A stretch of 41,916 bases of DNA, taken from NCBI GenBank assembly GCA_021297815.1, contig JAJTGK010000011.1, forward strand, positions 1-41,916. The letters run 5' to 3'. Of this stretch, positions 1 to 8,772 are shown piece by piece (within the stretch, counting starts at the first letter, position 1; each line of letters starts with the position of its first letter). The translations under genes were made by a program, and so were the position numbers. Source of the DNA: Planctomycetaceae bacterium (GTDB lineage Bacteria > Planctomycetota > Phycisphaerae > Phycisphaerales > SM1A02). Below the pieces are notes generated by a model, which saw only the letters and a list, made by a program, of their open reading frames with translations, was not told the origin of the DNA and searched no databases.

Positions 1-136
1 AGCCGCGGAAGCCTCGTGAGCGCGCGCCGAACGGGGCCTACGCCCCAAGGACTTCGCGAACACGCCTGCGAACCATGAGGCTCCAAGAAAGACACGCACG
101 CGACCGCGCGTGCCACAACTCAGGAAGGATCAAAAG

Positions 137-667
137 ATGAACTCCAAGAACCGCACTCTCGTCGTTGCCATCGCCACCGTCGCCGCAGGAATCGCTGCAG
201 TCGCGGCCAGTGCAGGCGACGCCGTCGTCCGCCAGCAGGGCAACGCCTTCTCGCCGAACTCGGTCAACCTTTCGGTGGGCGAGACCGTGCGCTTCGAGTG
301 GACGGGCGGCAACCACACCGTGACCTGCGGCATCGCCTGCGTGCCCGACGATGTGTTCCGCGCCGAACTGAACTCGCTCAACCCCTCGTTCGAGTGGACC
401 ATCCCCGCGGAGGCGTTCGGCCTCGATGTCTACTACTTCTCCGAGTCGAGCTGCCCGCAGAACGGCAGCATGGGCGGCGTGATCGTGGTGAACCCCACCC
501 CGCGCTGCCCCGACTACAACGGCGACCTGCTCGTCGACGGCGCGGACCTCGCCTTCCTGCTCAGCCACTGGGGCACGGTCGGCCAGGCGGAGATCGACTC
601 GAACCCTGGCGTGGGCGGCTCGGATCTCGCGATCCTTCTCGGCCACTGGGGTGCGTGCAGCAACTGA
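137..667 (+). CDS. Secreted cupredoxin-like protein with C-terminal dockerin-like repeat
   Basis: A 176-aa exported protein. The start at 137 is chosen over the track's 110 because AGGAAGG lies just upstream and a clean signal peptide (short basic N-terminus, then an Ala/Val-rich core) follows directly. Residues about 25-120 resemble a plastocyanin/cupredoxin fold: GETVRFEWTGGNHTV, then a YYF...GSMGGVIVVN end strand. The first His and the last Met of a copper site are present. The middle Cys and His normally found in a YYCxxH-type segment are not, so copper binding is doubtful. Residues about 125-176 form a dockerin-like unit (DYNGDLLVDGADL, then a degenerate second loop ending LLGHWG). This C-terminal pattern is common in planctomycete exported proteins and need not mean a cellulosome. 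Function unknown. Confidence 0.8.
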   Translation: MNSKNRTLVVAIATVAAGIAAVAASAGDAVVRQQGNAFSPNSVNLSVGETVRFEWTGGNHTVTCGIACVPDDVFRAELNSLNPSFEWTIPAEAFGLDVYYFSESSCPQNGSMGGVIVVNPTPRCPDYNGDLLVDGADLAFLLSHWGTVGQAEIDSNPGVGGSDLAILLGHWGACSN

Positions 668-800
668 GCCGCGCAGCAAGCCTGGAACGGTTCGCGCCGT
701 TGTCCGCAAACTCACGCGGGCAGCGGCGCGTTCGGCTTCTGGAGGTCTACGCGCGGCCACGGCTTGCGTCTGCTACAAAATGCGCCTCACGCACGCGCCG

Positions 801-1748
801 ATGCGACCCGAGACGCCACCAGTCCTGCTGACCGCGTTCAACCGCACCGACACCCTCGAGGGTGTGCTGCGCAGATTGGCGCCGCTTGCGCCGCGCAGGC
901 TGTATGTCGCGTGCGACGGGCCGCGCGCGTCGGTCGCGGGCGAAGGCGACCGCGTGCAGGCCGTGCGCGACATGCTGCGCAACCCGCCGTGGACATGCGA
1001 GGTCCGCGAGCGGTTCCTCGAGTCGAACCAGGGGTGCGGCCGCGCGATGTCGGGGGCCATCTCGTGGTTCTTCGAGCATGAGGAGCGCGGGGTGGTGCTC
1101 GAGGACGACTGCGAGCCCGCGCCCGATTTCCTGCCGTTCTGCGCCGAGGTGCTCGAGCGCCACGCCTCCGACGAGCGCGTGATGAGCGTGCTCGGCACCC
1201 GCCACGCGCGCGAGCGACCCGAGCAGCGCGAGTCGTACTCGTACTCGCGGCTCTTCACGCCTGCGGGCTGGGCCTCGTGGCGGCGCGCGTGGCAGCGGTA
1301 TCGGTTCGACATCAGCGGCTGGCGCGCGGAGTTCGGGCCGAAGGGGCTCGCGTCGCGCGGGCTTGGCGGGCCGAGCGTCGCAGGCTGGAGCCGCAAGTTC
1401 GACTGGCCCGCGTCGCACGGCGCGAACGCGCCCGCGTGGGCGTTCCAGTTCACCTACGCGCACTTCCTGCACGACGGCGTGTGCGTGCTGCCGCGCACGA
1501 ACCTGATCACGAACACGGGCTTCGGCGAGAACGCGACGCACACGGCCAAGGGCTCGCCGTGGGCCAACATGCCGTGCGGGAAGATCGGGTTTCCGCTCGT
1601 CCACCCTGCGTCGATCGAGGTCGACGCCTACGCCGACCGCATGCGCGAGCGCTTCCAGCTCAACCACCGCCCGTGGCTCGAGAAGAAGTACTGGCATGTG
1701 CGCAAGAATCTCGGTCTCGTCTCGCTGCGTCAGGCGCGAGGCTGGTAG
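801..1748 (+). CDS. Glycosyltransferase, GT-A/family 2-like
   Basis: A cytoplasmic nucleotide-sugar-dependent transferase of about 315 aa. The N-terminus has the first Rossmann-type strand (PVLLTAFNRTDTLEGVL). It is followed by VYVACDGPR-like and ESNQGCGRAM segments and the acidic metal/nucleotide motif GVVLEDDCEPAPDF, the DxD equivalent at about residues 95-110. The C-terminal half is rich in Trp and Tyr and ends WLEKKYWHVRKNLG. It resembles single-domain transferases of polysaccharide clusters, but no other glycan genes are adjacent, so the acceptor is unknown. The start is uncertain: ATG 780 is in frame but directly abuts a TACAAA box (774-779). If that box is the -10, transcription would begin near 786 and ATG 801 would be used. 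The gene converges on the ABC operon with 3 bp between stops. Confidence 0.75.
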   Translation: MRPETPPVLLTAFNRTDTLEGVLRRLAPLAPRRLYVACDGPRASVAGEGDRVQAVRDMLRNPPWTCEVRERFLESNQGCGRAMSGAISWFFEHEERGVVLEDDCEPAPDFLPFCAEVLERHASDERVMSVLGTRHARERPEQRESYSYSRLFTPAGWASWRRAWQRYRFDISGWRAEFGPKGLASRGLGGPSVAGWSRKFDWPASHGANAPAWAFQFTYAHFLHDGVCVLPRTNLITNTGFGENATHTAKGSPWANMPCGKIGFPLVHPASIEVDAYADRMRERFQLNHRPWLEKKYWHVRKNLGLVSLRQARGW

Positions 1749-1751
1749 CGC

Positions 1752-3605
1752 TCACTCGTCGTCGGGCTCGCCGACGATCGATGCGACGGTGGCGCTTTCC
1801 TTCGCGTCCTTCAGTTGAAGGAGCGAGCGCTCGCGCTCGGCCGCAAGCTGGCTCGTGCAGAGCTCCCAGTAGCGGCCGCGCCGCGCGAACAGCTCGCGGT
1901 GCGTGCCCTGCTCGGCGATGCGGCCCTTCTCGATGACGAGGATGAGGTCGGCGCGCCGGATCGTGCTGAGCCGGTGTGCGATCACGAAGGAGATGCGCCC
2001 CTTGAGCACCTCCTCGACGCCCGCCTGCACGAGCTGCTCGGTGGCGGTGTCGACCGAGCTCGTCGCCTCGTCCATGACGAGGATCTGCGGGTCGCGCAGC
2101 ACCGCGCGCGCGAGCGCGACGAGCTGGCGCTGGCCCGTCGACAGACGCTCGCCGCCCTCGCCGACCTCGGTGTCGTAGCCATGCTCGAGCGCGGCGATGA
2201 ACCCGTGCGCCTTCACGCGCCGCGCGGCGGCCTCGACCTCGGCGTCGGTCGCCTCGAGCCGGCCGTAGCGGATGTTCTCGCGCACGGTGCCCGCGAAGAG
2301 ATGCGCAACCTGCGGCACGATGCCGATCCGCTCGACGAGCCAGGCGAGCGGGATCTCGCGGTAGTCGACGCCGTCGATCGCGATGCGGCCGCTCGTCGGC
2401 TCGTAGAAGCGCGTCGCAAGCGAGACGATCGTGCTCTTGCCGCCGCCCGTCGCGCCGACGAGTGCGATCGTCTGACCGCGCTGCGCGACGAGCGAGAAGT
2501 CCTCGAGCACGGGCACGCCCTTGCGGTACGCGAAGCCGACATGCTCGAAGCGGAGTTCGTGCATCGTGTCCTGCGCGGGCGCGCGCACGGCGGCGGTGTC
2601 GGCGATCGTGGGCTCGGTCGCAAGCAGCGACGCGATGCGCTCGGCGGCGCTCGAGGCGTTCAGGATGTCGGCGAACCGCTGCGCAAGCTCCTGCACGGGT
2701 TGCGCGAAGAGCGCGGCGTACTGCATGAACGCGATCAGCGTGCCGAGCGTGATGCCTTCCCTGGCGAGCACGCTGCCCGCGCCCTGCCAGAGGACGAGCG
2801 CGGCACCAAGCGCCGCAAGCGATGCGATGAGCGGCATGTACACGCTCGAGAGGAGCGCGCTGCGCATCGCCCAGTGGTTCATCTCGGCCGAAAGCCGCTG
2901 GAATTCGGCGAGATTCGCCTCCTCGCGCACGAGCGTCTTCGTGGTGCGCGCGCCGAGCAGCATCTCGCCGTACGACGCCGTCATCGCGCTCGACACGCGG
3001 CGCGCCTCGCGGCCTGCGCGGATCAGGTAGCGCTGGAACACCGCGCTCACCACCGCCATCGCAGGCACCGCCGCAAGCGCCCACAGCGCAAGCCGCGCGT
3101 CGGTCCAGAACATCACCACGGTCACGCCCGTGAGGATCGCCGTGCACCACGCGAAGTCGAGGAACACCCACGGCAGCATGCCCGACACCTTCGAGCAGTC
3201 GGCGGTGAGGCGCGACACGAGCCAGCCCGTGGGGCGCACATCGAAGTACGCGGGCTCGAGCGACTGGAGCTTCGCGAAGCAGTCGCGCCGCAGCCTGTCG
3301 GCGGTGCGCGTGGCCACGCCTCCTGCGCCCGCGATGAACAGCCACACGCCGCCCGCGAAGAAGACGAACACCGATGCGTAGATCGCCAGAAGCCCCGCAA
3401 GCCGCGCATCGCCGCCGCGCGCGGCCTCGTCGACGATGCGCCCCACCATGCTCGGAAGCGCCGTCTCGATCGCCGCGACCATGATGCCGCCGCCGAGGAG
3501 TGCGGCGAGCGGCCCACGGTGCGCAAGCGCGCGTACGACCACGGGTCGCCAGACGCGCAGCGAGAAACGCGCCCGCGAATCGTCGTGCCGCTCGACCTCA
3601 GACAT
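1752..3605 (-). CDS. ABC exporter half-transporter, subunit with complete Walker B (consensus partner)
   Basis: A 617-aa fused membrane/ATPase subunit. Residues about 1-330 contain six predicted membrane helices of the type I exporter fold. The nucleotide-binding domain follows: Walker A GATGGGKST, Q-loop region, signature LSTGQRQ, Walker B ILVMDEATSSVD with the catalytic Glu, and H-loop IAHRLST. The signature is degenerate (LSTGQ rather than LSGGQ). The partner encoded immediately upstream has a canonical signature but Asp in place of the catalytic Glu. The two therefore complement each other as expected for a heterodimeric exporter with one consensus and one degenerate ATP site. The start codon overlaps the upstream stop (ATGTCTGA), implying translational coupling. 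Substrate unknown; drug or lipid export is typical for the family. Confidence 0.93.
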   Translation of the reverse strand: MSEVERHDDSRARFSLRVWRPVVVRALAHRGPLAALLGGGIMVAAIETALPSMVGRIVDEAARGGDARLAGLLAIYASVFVFFAGGVWLFIAGAGGVATRTADRLRRDCFAKLQSLEPAYFDVRPTGWLVSRLTADCSKVSGMLPWVFLDFAWCTAILTGVTVVMFWTDARLALWALAAVPAMAVVSAVFQRYLIRAGREARRVSSAMTASYGEMLLGARTTKTLVREEANLAEFQRLSAEMNHWAMRSALLSSVYMPLIASLAALGAALVLWQGAGSVLAREGITLGTLIAFMQYAALFAQPVQELAQRFADILNASSAAERIASLLATEPTIADTAAVRAPAQDTMHELRFEHVGFAYRKGVPVLEDFSLVAQRGQTIALVGATGGGKSTIVSLATRFYEPTSGRIAIDGVDYREIPLAWLVERIGIVPQVAHLFAGTVRENIRYGRLEATDAEVEAAARRVKAHGFIAALEHGYDTEVGEGGERLSTGQRQLVALARAVLRDPQILVMDEATSSVDTATEQLVQAGVEEVLKGRISFVIAHRLSTIRRADLILVIEKGRIAEQGTHRELFARRGRYWELCTSQLAAERERSLLQLKDAKESATVASIVGEPDDE

Positions 3606-5472
3606 CGGCGGCCTCCGGCTCGAGATCGCTTGCGTGCTGGATCTCCCAGAGCGTGCGATAGAGGCCAGGCTGCGTGACGAGATCGTCGTGCGTGCCCGAC
3701 TGGGTGATGCGCCCGTCCTCGAGAACGATGACGCGGTCGGCGTCCATCACCGCCGACAGACGGTGCGACACGATGACGCGCGACTGCCCGCGCTGGCGCG
3801 TGCGCAGCGCGTCGAGAATCGCCGTCTCGGTGTGCGCGTCGACCGCCGACAGCGCGTCGTCGAGCACCAGCAGCCGCGGCGTCGACACGAGCGCGCGCGC
3901 GATGGCCACGCGCTGGCGCTGCCCGCCCGAAAGCGTCATGCCCTTCTCGCCGACCACGGTGTCGTAGCCCTCGGGGAACGAGGCGATCGTGTCGTGCACG
4001 CACGCGATCTGCGCGCTTGCCTCGATGTCGTGCTGCTCCATCTCGGAGGCGCGCGCCGCGGCAACGATGTTCTCGCGCAGCCGCTTCGAGTAGAGGAACG
4101 GCTGCTGCAGCACCGTGCCGACCGCCGCGCGGATCGACGCGCGCGGAACCCGCCGCAGGTCGAGCCCGTCGACCTCGATGACGCCTGCGTCGGGCTCGTG
4201 GAACCGCAGCAGCAGCTGGACGATCGTGGTCTTTCCCGCGCCCGAAGGCCCGACGATGCCGAGCGTCTCGCCCGCGCGAAGCTCGAACGAGACTTCGTCG
4301 AGCACGGTGGGCCCGCCGCGGTACGCGAAGCGCACCTCGCGGAAACGCACGGAAAGCCCGTGCACCGCCCGTGCGTCGAGCGGCGTGGCCTCCGCCGCGC
4401 GCGGGTCGAGGTCGCGCTCCTCGGGCTTCGCGAGGATCTCGTCGAGCCGCGCGACCGCCGCGAGCGCCTTGCCCGACTCGACCACCATGCGGCCAAGCAT
4501 GCGCACGGGCCAGATGAACATGCCGACGACGGTGAGGAAGTAGAAGAACGCGCCGAGCTCGAGCGAACCGCTCGCGAGGAGCCACGCGCCGAGCCCGACC
4601 ACGATGACCTGCTGCGCGAAGCAGAGGAGGTCGGAGGCCGCCCAGAAGTTTGCGTACAGGCGGAAGAGCCGCGCGTCGGCGTCGCGGAACGCCGCGGAAC
4701 TTGCGGCGAAACGCGCATTCTCATGGTCGGCGCGCCCGAAGGCCCGCACCGTGCGGATGCCCGTCAGGTTCTCGGTGACATTCGTCGTCATGCGGCCTTC
4801 GGCCGTCTCCTTCGCGGCGAACGACGGCCCCATGCGGCGGAAGTTCGCCGCGGTGAACCAGAGCATCGCGGGCACGCACACGATCGACGCGAGCGCCATG
4901 CGCCAGTCGAGCGCCGCCATGATCGGCAGCGGAATGAGCAGCATGAACACCGCGCGGCAGATCTCGGGCGCCTGGTTCGCGAGGAAGAGGCGCATCGTCT
5001 CGATGTCGCTCGTGCAGCGCTGCACGAGGTCGCCCGACGGCAGCTGGTCGAGCGTGGCGTTCGGCAGGCGCTGCACATGGTCGTACATGCGGTCGCGCGT
5101 GCGCCGCGCGACGCGCTCGGCGGCGCCCGCGGCGAGCCGCGTCTTGACATGCAGCATCGCGCCCGAAAGGACGGCGCACGCCACCATGACGGCGGCGGGC
5201 CGCCAGAGCTCGGCCGTCACCGCGTCGACTCCGCCGAGCCAGCCGACGACCGTGCGCGAAAGCCCCGAGGCCTTCGCCGCATCGCCAAGCACGAGGTCGA
5301 ACACGCTCTGCGGCACGAGCGGCGCGGCGTACAGGAAGAGCGCCGACACGAGCAGCGCGGCCGCCGCAAACGCGAGGTTCGAGCGTTCGCCCGCCGCAAG
5401 GCGCAGCACCGTGCGCAGGCCGTCGCGCGCGCTCTGTGGTGGTGGGGTTGTGCCGGTCTGGCCGCCCTGCAT
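3598..5472 (-). CDS. ABC exporter half-transporter, subunit with degenerate Walker B
   Basis: A 624-aa type I ABC exporter subunit, first gene of a two-gene operon. The membrane domain spans about residues 25-340. The nucleotide-binding domain carries Walker A GPSGAGKTT, canonical signature LSGGQRQR, Walker B LLVLDDALSAVD and H-loop VSHRLSAV. The residue after the Walker B Asp is Asp instead of the catalytic Glu, so the site built from this Walker motif and the partner's LSTGQ signature should be slow or inactive. The opposite site should hydrolyse ATP. This is the arrangement known from heterodimeric exporters such as TM287/288 and LmrCD. A TAGACT box lies 9 nt before the ATG, implying a very short or absent leader. 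The downstream partner overlaps by 8 bp. Confidence 0.93.
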   Translation of the reverse strand: MQGGQTGTTPPPQSARDGLRTVLRLAAGERSNLAFAAAALLVSALFLYAAPLVPQSVFDLVLGDAAKASGLSRTVVGWLGGVDAVTAELWRPAAVMVACAVLSGAMLHVKTRLAAGAAERVARRTRDRMYDHVQRLPNATLDQLPSGDLVQRCTSDIETMRLFLANQAPEICRAVFMLLIPLPIMAALDWRMALASIVCVPAMLWFTAANFRRMGPSFAAKETAEGRMTTNVTENLTGIRTVRAFGRADHENARFAASSAAFRDADARLFRLYANFWAASDLLCFAQQVIVVGLGAWLLASGSLELGAFFYFLTVVGMFIWPVRMLGRMVVESGKALAAVARLDEILAKPEERDLDPRAAEATPLDARAVHGLSVRFREVRFAYRGGPTVLDEVSFELRAGETLGIVGPSGAGKTTIVQLLLRFHEPDAGVIEVDGLDLRRVPRASIRAAVGTVLQQPFLYSKRLRENIVAAARASEMEQHDIEASAQIACVHDTIASFPEGYDTVVGEKGMTLSGGQRQRVAIARALVSTPRLLVLDDALSAVDAHTETAILDALRTRQRGQSRVIVSHRLSAVMDADRVIVLEDGRITQSGTHDDLVTQPGLYRTLWEIQHASDLEPEAADV

Positions 5473-5481
5473 GAAGCGGCG

Positions 5482-5487
5482 AGTCTA
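5482..5487 (-). promoter_or_regulatory. Putative -10 box (TAGACT) of the ABC exporter operon
   Basis: Minus-strand TAGACT ends 9 nt before the ATG at 5472. With a start site 6-7 nt downstream of the box, the leader would be about 3 nt. No Shine-Dalgarno sequence is visible. No -35 hexamer is convincing. Confidence 0.4.
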
Positions 5488-5511
5488 TGCGAGCCGCCGC
5501 GCGCGCCGCGC

Positions 5512-8500
5512 CTACGGTTCGACCTGCCCGCGGCCCGGGCGGGGAACCGACGCAGGTGGTGTGCGGGTGCTCCAAGTCCGCAGGGTTCCGCGCGAGGTGA
5601 GCACCGAGATCTCGTCCGAGCCGCCGTCGACCGAGATCGCGATCGGGTAGCCCGCGGGCAGCTCGAGCTGGAGCAGCTCTTCCTTCGACTCGGTGTCGAA
5701 CACGCGGAAGGTCCCGTCGCGCGCGGCCTGCACGATGCGCGAGCCGTCGGGCGAGGTCGCGGTGATGCCGCCGTTGCGGCTTCCCGGGAAGTACTGCACA
5801 GGCTGCCCGCGCTGATAGACGAGCAGTTCGCCCGTCATGTTGATGGCGACCATCGCGTCGCTGCCTGGAAGCCCGGCGAACCATTCGCCTTCGCCGCCTT
5901 CGCGCAGATACTCGCCCACCGTCGCGCCGTCGCGGACCCTGAACACAGGTTGCTGCGCGTGCGTGGCTGTGCAGAAGAAGGTGACGGTCGCACCACGATC
6001 GAGGAACAGCGGCCGCCGCACCCGACGGCGGTCGGGGCCCGCGCGCCCTTGCGGAAGCTCGGACTTCCAGACGGCTGCACCTGACTCTGCGTCGAGCATG
6101 GCGCAGGCGATCGACCCGCCGCCGCAGGCGATGTGACGCGCGTCGGGCGACCATGCGAGTGCACTCGCGTCGCCCGCGAAGACGGGCGTCCGCCAGCGAG
6201 GCGCATAGGTGCCGTCGGCAGCGCGGTCGAGGCGCGCCACGCTTCCATCCGCGAACCCGACGAGCAGCGACTCGCGATCGTTGTCGATGCTGCGCGGCAG
6301 GCCGTCGATCTTCGCAACGAGCCGCGATGCACCCGAACGCGTGTCGATCTCGTAGAGCGAGCCGTCGCGCGACGCGCCGACGACGCGGTGCGAACCCGCC
6401 GCGCAGTTCGCGGTGGTGAGATCGCTACCGACCGCGGCATCGCGTTGCGAGGCGCTCTTCTCGAGCGAGTACGCCGCAAGCCACTCGCTGTCGCGCAGAT
6501 TCATCGGCCAATCGCTCGCGGACACGATGCAGCGCCCATAGACGCGCGTGCCCGCACGGTCGAAGTCGATGTCCCAGATGTGGCTCTTCGTGCCGATCCT
6601 GTCCACGATCTCGAGGCGGTCGATGTCGATCACGCGCAGATCGCTTGTCCATGAGCTTGCCACCGCGAGTCGCCCATCGGGCGTCACGGCAATGTCGTAG
6701 ACCGATCCTCCGGGCAGATCGGTCTCGAGGAGCGTCGTACCGTCGGTTCCGCGGAGCAGGCTGATCGCCCCGTCGCGCCATGTCACGACCGCGGCCGATC
6801 CATCGGGTGCCATCGCGTGTGCACGCGAGTACTGCGATCTCGACGGCGTCGACCAGCGTCGGGAGATGCGGTGCGCGGCCTCGTCGATGTCGAGCATGAC
6901 GAGCGAGCCGTCGGGTGCCGAGCCGAGCAGCGAGCGGTTGTCCGCCGAGATGCTGAAGTCGACGGAGATCATCGGTTCGACGGGCGCCATGAGCGGCGCG
7001 CCCGTCGTGAAGTCGAGCATCTGGAAACCTTCGTGGTTGAACACGAGGAGCGATGTCTCGAGCGCCCGACACCATCCGATCTCGCGGTTCTTGTCGATGA
7101 GACGGATCTCGCGTGTCGGTCGGTCGATCGCGACGATCTGCGTGCCCGAGAGCGCGGCGAAGATCGTTCGTCCATCAGGCGACGCAGTGATGGCGTTGAA
7201 GTACGGCTTCTCGCCGTCGCGAACGAACGACCGAAGGTCGTACAGCTCGTATGGCTCGGGCCGCTTCGGATCGACGACGATCACATAGCCGCTCGTGATG
7301 CCGCAGGCGACCTCTTCGGTTGCCGCGATGCGGCTCACCCGCAGGATCTCGGCGCGGACGAGCGCAAGCAGTTCGTGCCGCGCGAGGGACGCCTCGAGGT
7401 GGCGGGCCTCCCAACCGCGCATGGCGGGGTCGATGCGATCGAGCAGCCGCACCGCGTCGGCAGGGTCTCCTGCGCGGGCGGCGGCCGAGGCGGCGCGCTG
7501 GAGCGCGCGATTCGACTCCCGATGGGCGAGCAGCGCCGCGTCGTTCGCCTTGACGGCGGAGCGGCCAGCGACCACCGCCGACCCGAGCGTCGCAAGCAGG
7601 CCGAGCACGATCACCGTCGTCGCGATGGGGTACCTGCAGATGACGCGGAGAAGGGTCTGCGCGCTGTTTTCCGGATTCGCCACCAACGCGTCGCCCGCGA
7701 GCCATCGGCGCAGGTCGTCCGCGATCTCGGCTGCGGTGCCGTAGCGCGCCTCGCGGTCGTGCGCGAGGCACTTCATGGCGATCGCGGCCAGGCCCGCAGG
7801 AATCGCGGAGTCGAGCCTCCGCGGGTCGACGATCGCGGCTTCCTCCGCGATTCGCGCGGCATCGGCCGTCGACGCACCCTCCGTCGAGTACGGCAGCACG
7901 CCTGCGAGCAGTTCGTACAGCACGAGTCCGAGCGAATACACATCGCTTCGCGAATCGGGCTCGCCCGCCGCGCGCCTGAACTGCTCGGGCGCCATGTACT
8001 GCGGCGTGCCGACGAATGTGCCGTCGGCCGAGCCGTCGCCGATCGAGCGCGCGATGCCGTAGTCGATCACGCGCGCGACGCCTTCCGACGACACAAGCAG
8101 GTTGCCTGGCTTGATGTCGAGGTGTACGACGCCGCGGCGGTGACCGTGTCCGACCGCGTCGCACGCCTCGGCGAACACGCGCGCGATGTCGCGGTGCGAC
8201 GCGCGCGCCTCCGAGGCCCAGCGGTTGATCGCACGGCCGCCCTCGACGAGCTCCATCGCGAAGTACGGGTGGTCGTCGCTCTCGCCGAAGCGCATCGTGC
8301 CCGCGGCGATCACGCGCGCGATGTTCGGGTGGTCGAGCCGCGCGAGGAACTCGGATTCGCGGCGAAAGCGCGCGAGCAGCGCGGGCCGCGTGAACGATTC
8401 GTGCAGCACCTTGAGGGCGACGCGACGCGTGGGGAGATCCTGCTCGGCCTCGAACACCAGCCCCATGCCGCCCGACCCGAGGAACGATCGGATGGTGAAC

Positions 8501-8769
8501 CCGCCCGCGCGCGTGCCGATCAGAGTCTTCGGATCGACCGAGAGGCGGGCGCCTCCGCCGATCGTCGGAGTCGCCTCGCGGTCGTAGCGGAGCAGCGAGC
8601 GCACCTCGCGGCGTATCTCGTCGGAGACGGCCGCCGCATCGATGCGCTCTTCACGCGCGGCCTGCGGCAGCGAACGCACCGACTCGAAGAGCTCCTCGAT
8701 GCGCGCATGGAGTGCACGCGCGTCGGCGCCGTCGTTCGCGTTGTTCGGCTCGATGTCCATGTTCTCCAT
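5512..8769 (-). CDS. Transmembrane Ser/Thr protein kinase with C-terminal WD40/beta-propeller region
   Basis: A 1085-aa protein. The N-terminal 80 residues resemble the leader of planctomycete Pkn-type kinases. The kinase domain spans about 92-365: glycine loop GSGGMG (98-103), Lys120 in VALKVL, catalytic loop HLDIKPGN (216-223), DYG (236-238) and APE (260-262). The usual HRD Arg is Leu and DFG is DYG, so it is a non-RD kinase with the catalytic Asp and metal Asp retained. One hydrophobic membrane segment follows at about 378-402, then roughly 650 residues of repeated SPDGR/DG-containing beta-strand units typical of a WD40 or quinoprotein-like propeller, presumably a sensor or scaffold. The ECF sigma gene ends only 3 bp upstream on the same strand, so the pair is probably co-transcribed and the kinase may control that sigma factor. 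Confidence 0.92.
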   Translation of the reverse strand: MENMDIEPNNANDGADARALHARIEELFESVRSLPQAAREERIDAAAVSDEIRREVRSLLRYDREATPTIGGGARLSVDPKTLIGTRAGGFTIRSFLGSGGMGLVFEAEQDLPTRRVALKVLHESFTRPALLARFRRESEFLARLDHPNIARVIAAGTMRFGESDDHPYFAMELVEGGRAINRWASEARASHRDIARVFAEACDAVGHGHRRGVVHLDIKPGNLLVSSEGVARVIDYGIARSIGDGSADGTFVGTPQYMAPEQFRRAAGEPDSRSDVYSLGLVLYELLAGVLPYSTEGASTADAARIAEEAAIVDPRRLDSAIPAGLAAIAMKCLAHDREARYGTAAEIADDLRRWLAGDALVANPENSAQTLLRVICRYPIATTVIVLGLLATLGSAVVAGRSAVKANDAALLAHRESNRALQRAASAAARAGDPADAVRLLDRIDPAMRGWEARHLEASLARHELLALVRAEILRVSRIAATEEVACGITSGYVIVVDPKRPEPYELYDLRSFVRDGEKPYFNAITASPDGRTIFAALSGTQIVAIDRPTREIRLIDKNREIGWCRALETSLLVFNHEGFQMLDFTTGAPLMAPVEPMISVDFSISADNRSLLGSAPDGSLVMLDIDEAAHRISRRWSTPSRSQYSRAHAMAPDGSAAVVTWRDGAISLLRGTDGTTLLETDLPGGSVYDIAVTPDGRLAVASSWTSDLRVIDIDRLEIVDRIGTKSHIWDIDFDRAGTRVYGRCIVSASDWPMNLRDSEWLAAYSLEKSASQRDAAVGSDLTTANCAAGSHRVVGASRDGSLYEIDTRSGASRLVAKIDGLPRSIDNDRESLLVGFADGSVARLDRAADGTYAPRWRTPVFAGDASALAWSPDARHIACGGGSIACAMLDAESGAAVWKSELPQGRAGPDRRRVRRPLFLDRGATVTFFCTATHAQQPVFRVRDGATVGEYLREGGEGEWFAGLPGSDAMVAINMTGELLVYQRGQPVQYFPGSRNGGITATSPDGSRIVQAARDGTFRVFDTESKEELLQLELPAGYPIAISVDGGSDEISVLTSRGTLRTWSTRTPPASVPRPGRGQVEP

Positions 8770-8772
8770 GCG

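Noticed and set aside
1-136. GGGGCCTACGCCCC near the left edge as a terminator of an upstream gene
   Set aside because: The stem is only about 5 bp and no T-run follows on either strand.
3436-6084. 882-aa plus-strand ORF opposite the ABC operon
   Set aside because: The composition is Arg/Ala/His-rich with no domain. It is the antisense of two well-supported ABC genes and a kinase gene.
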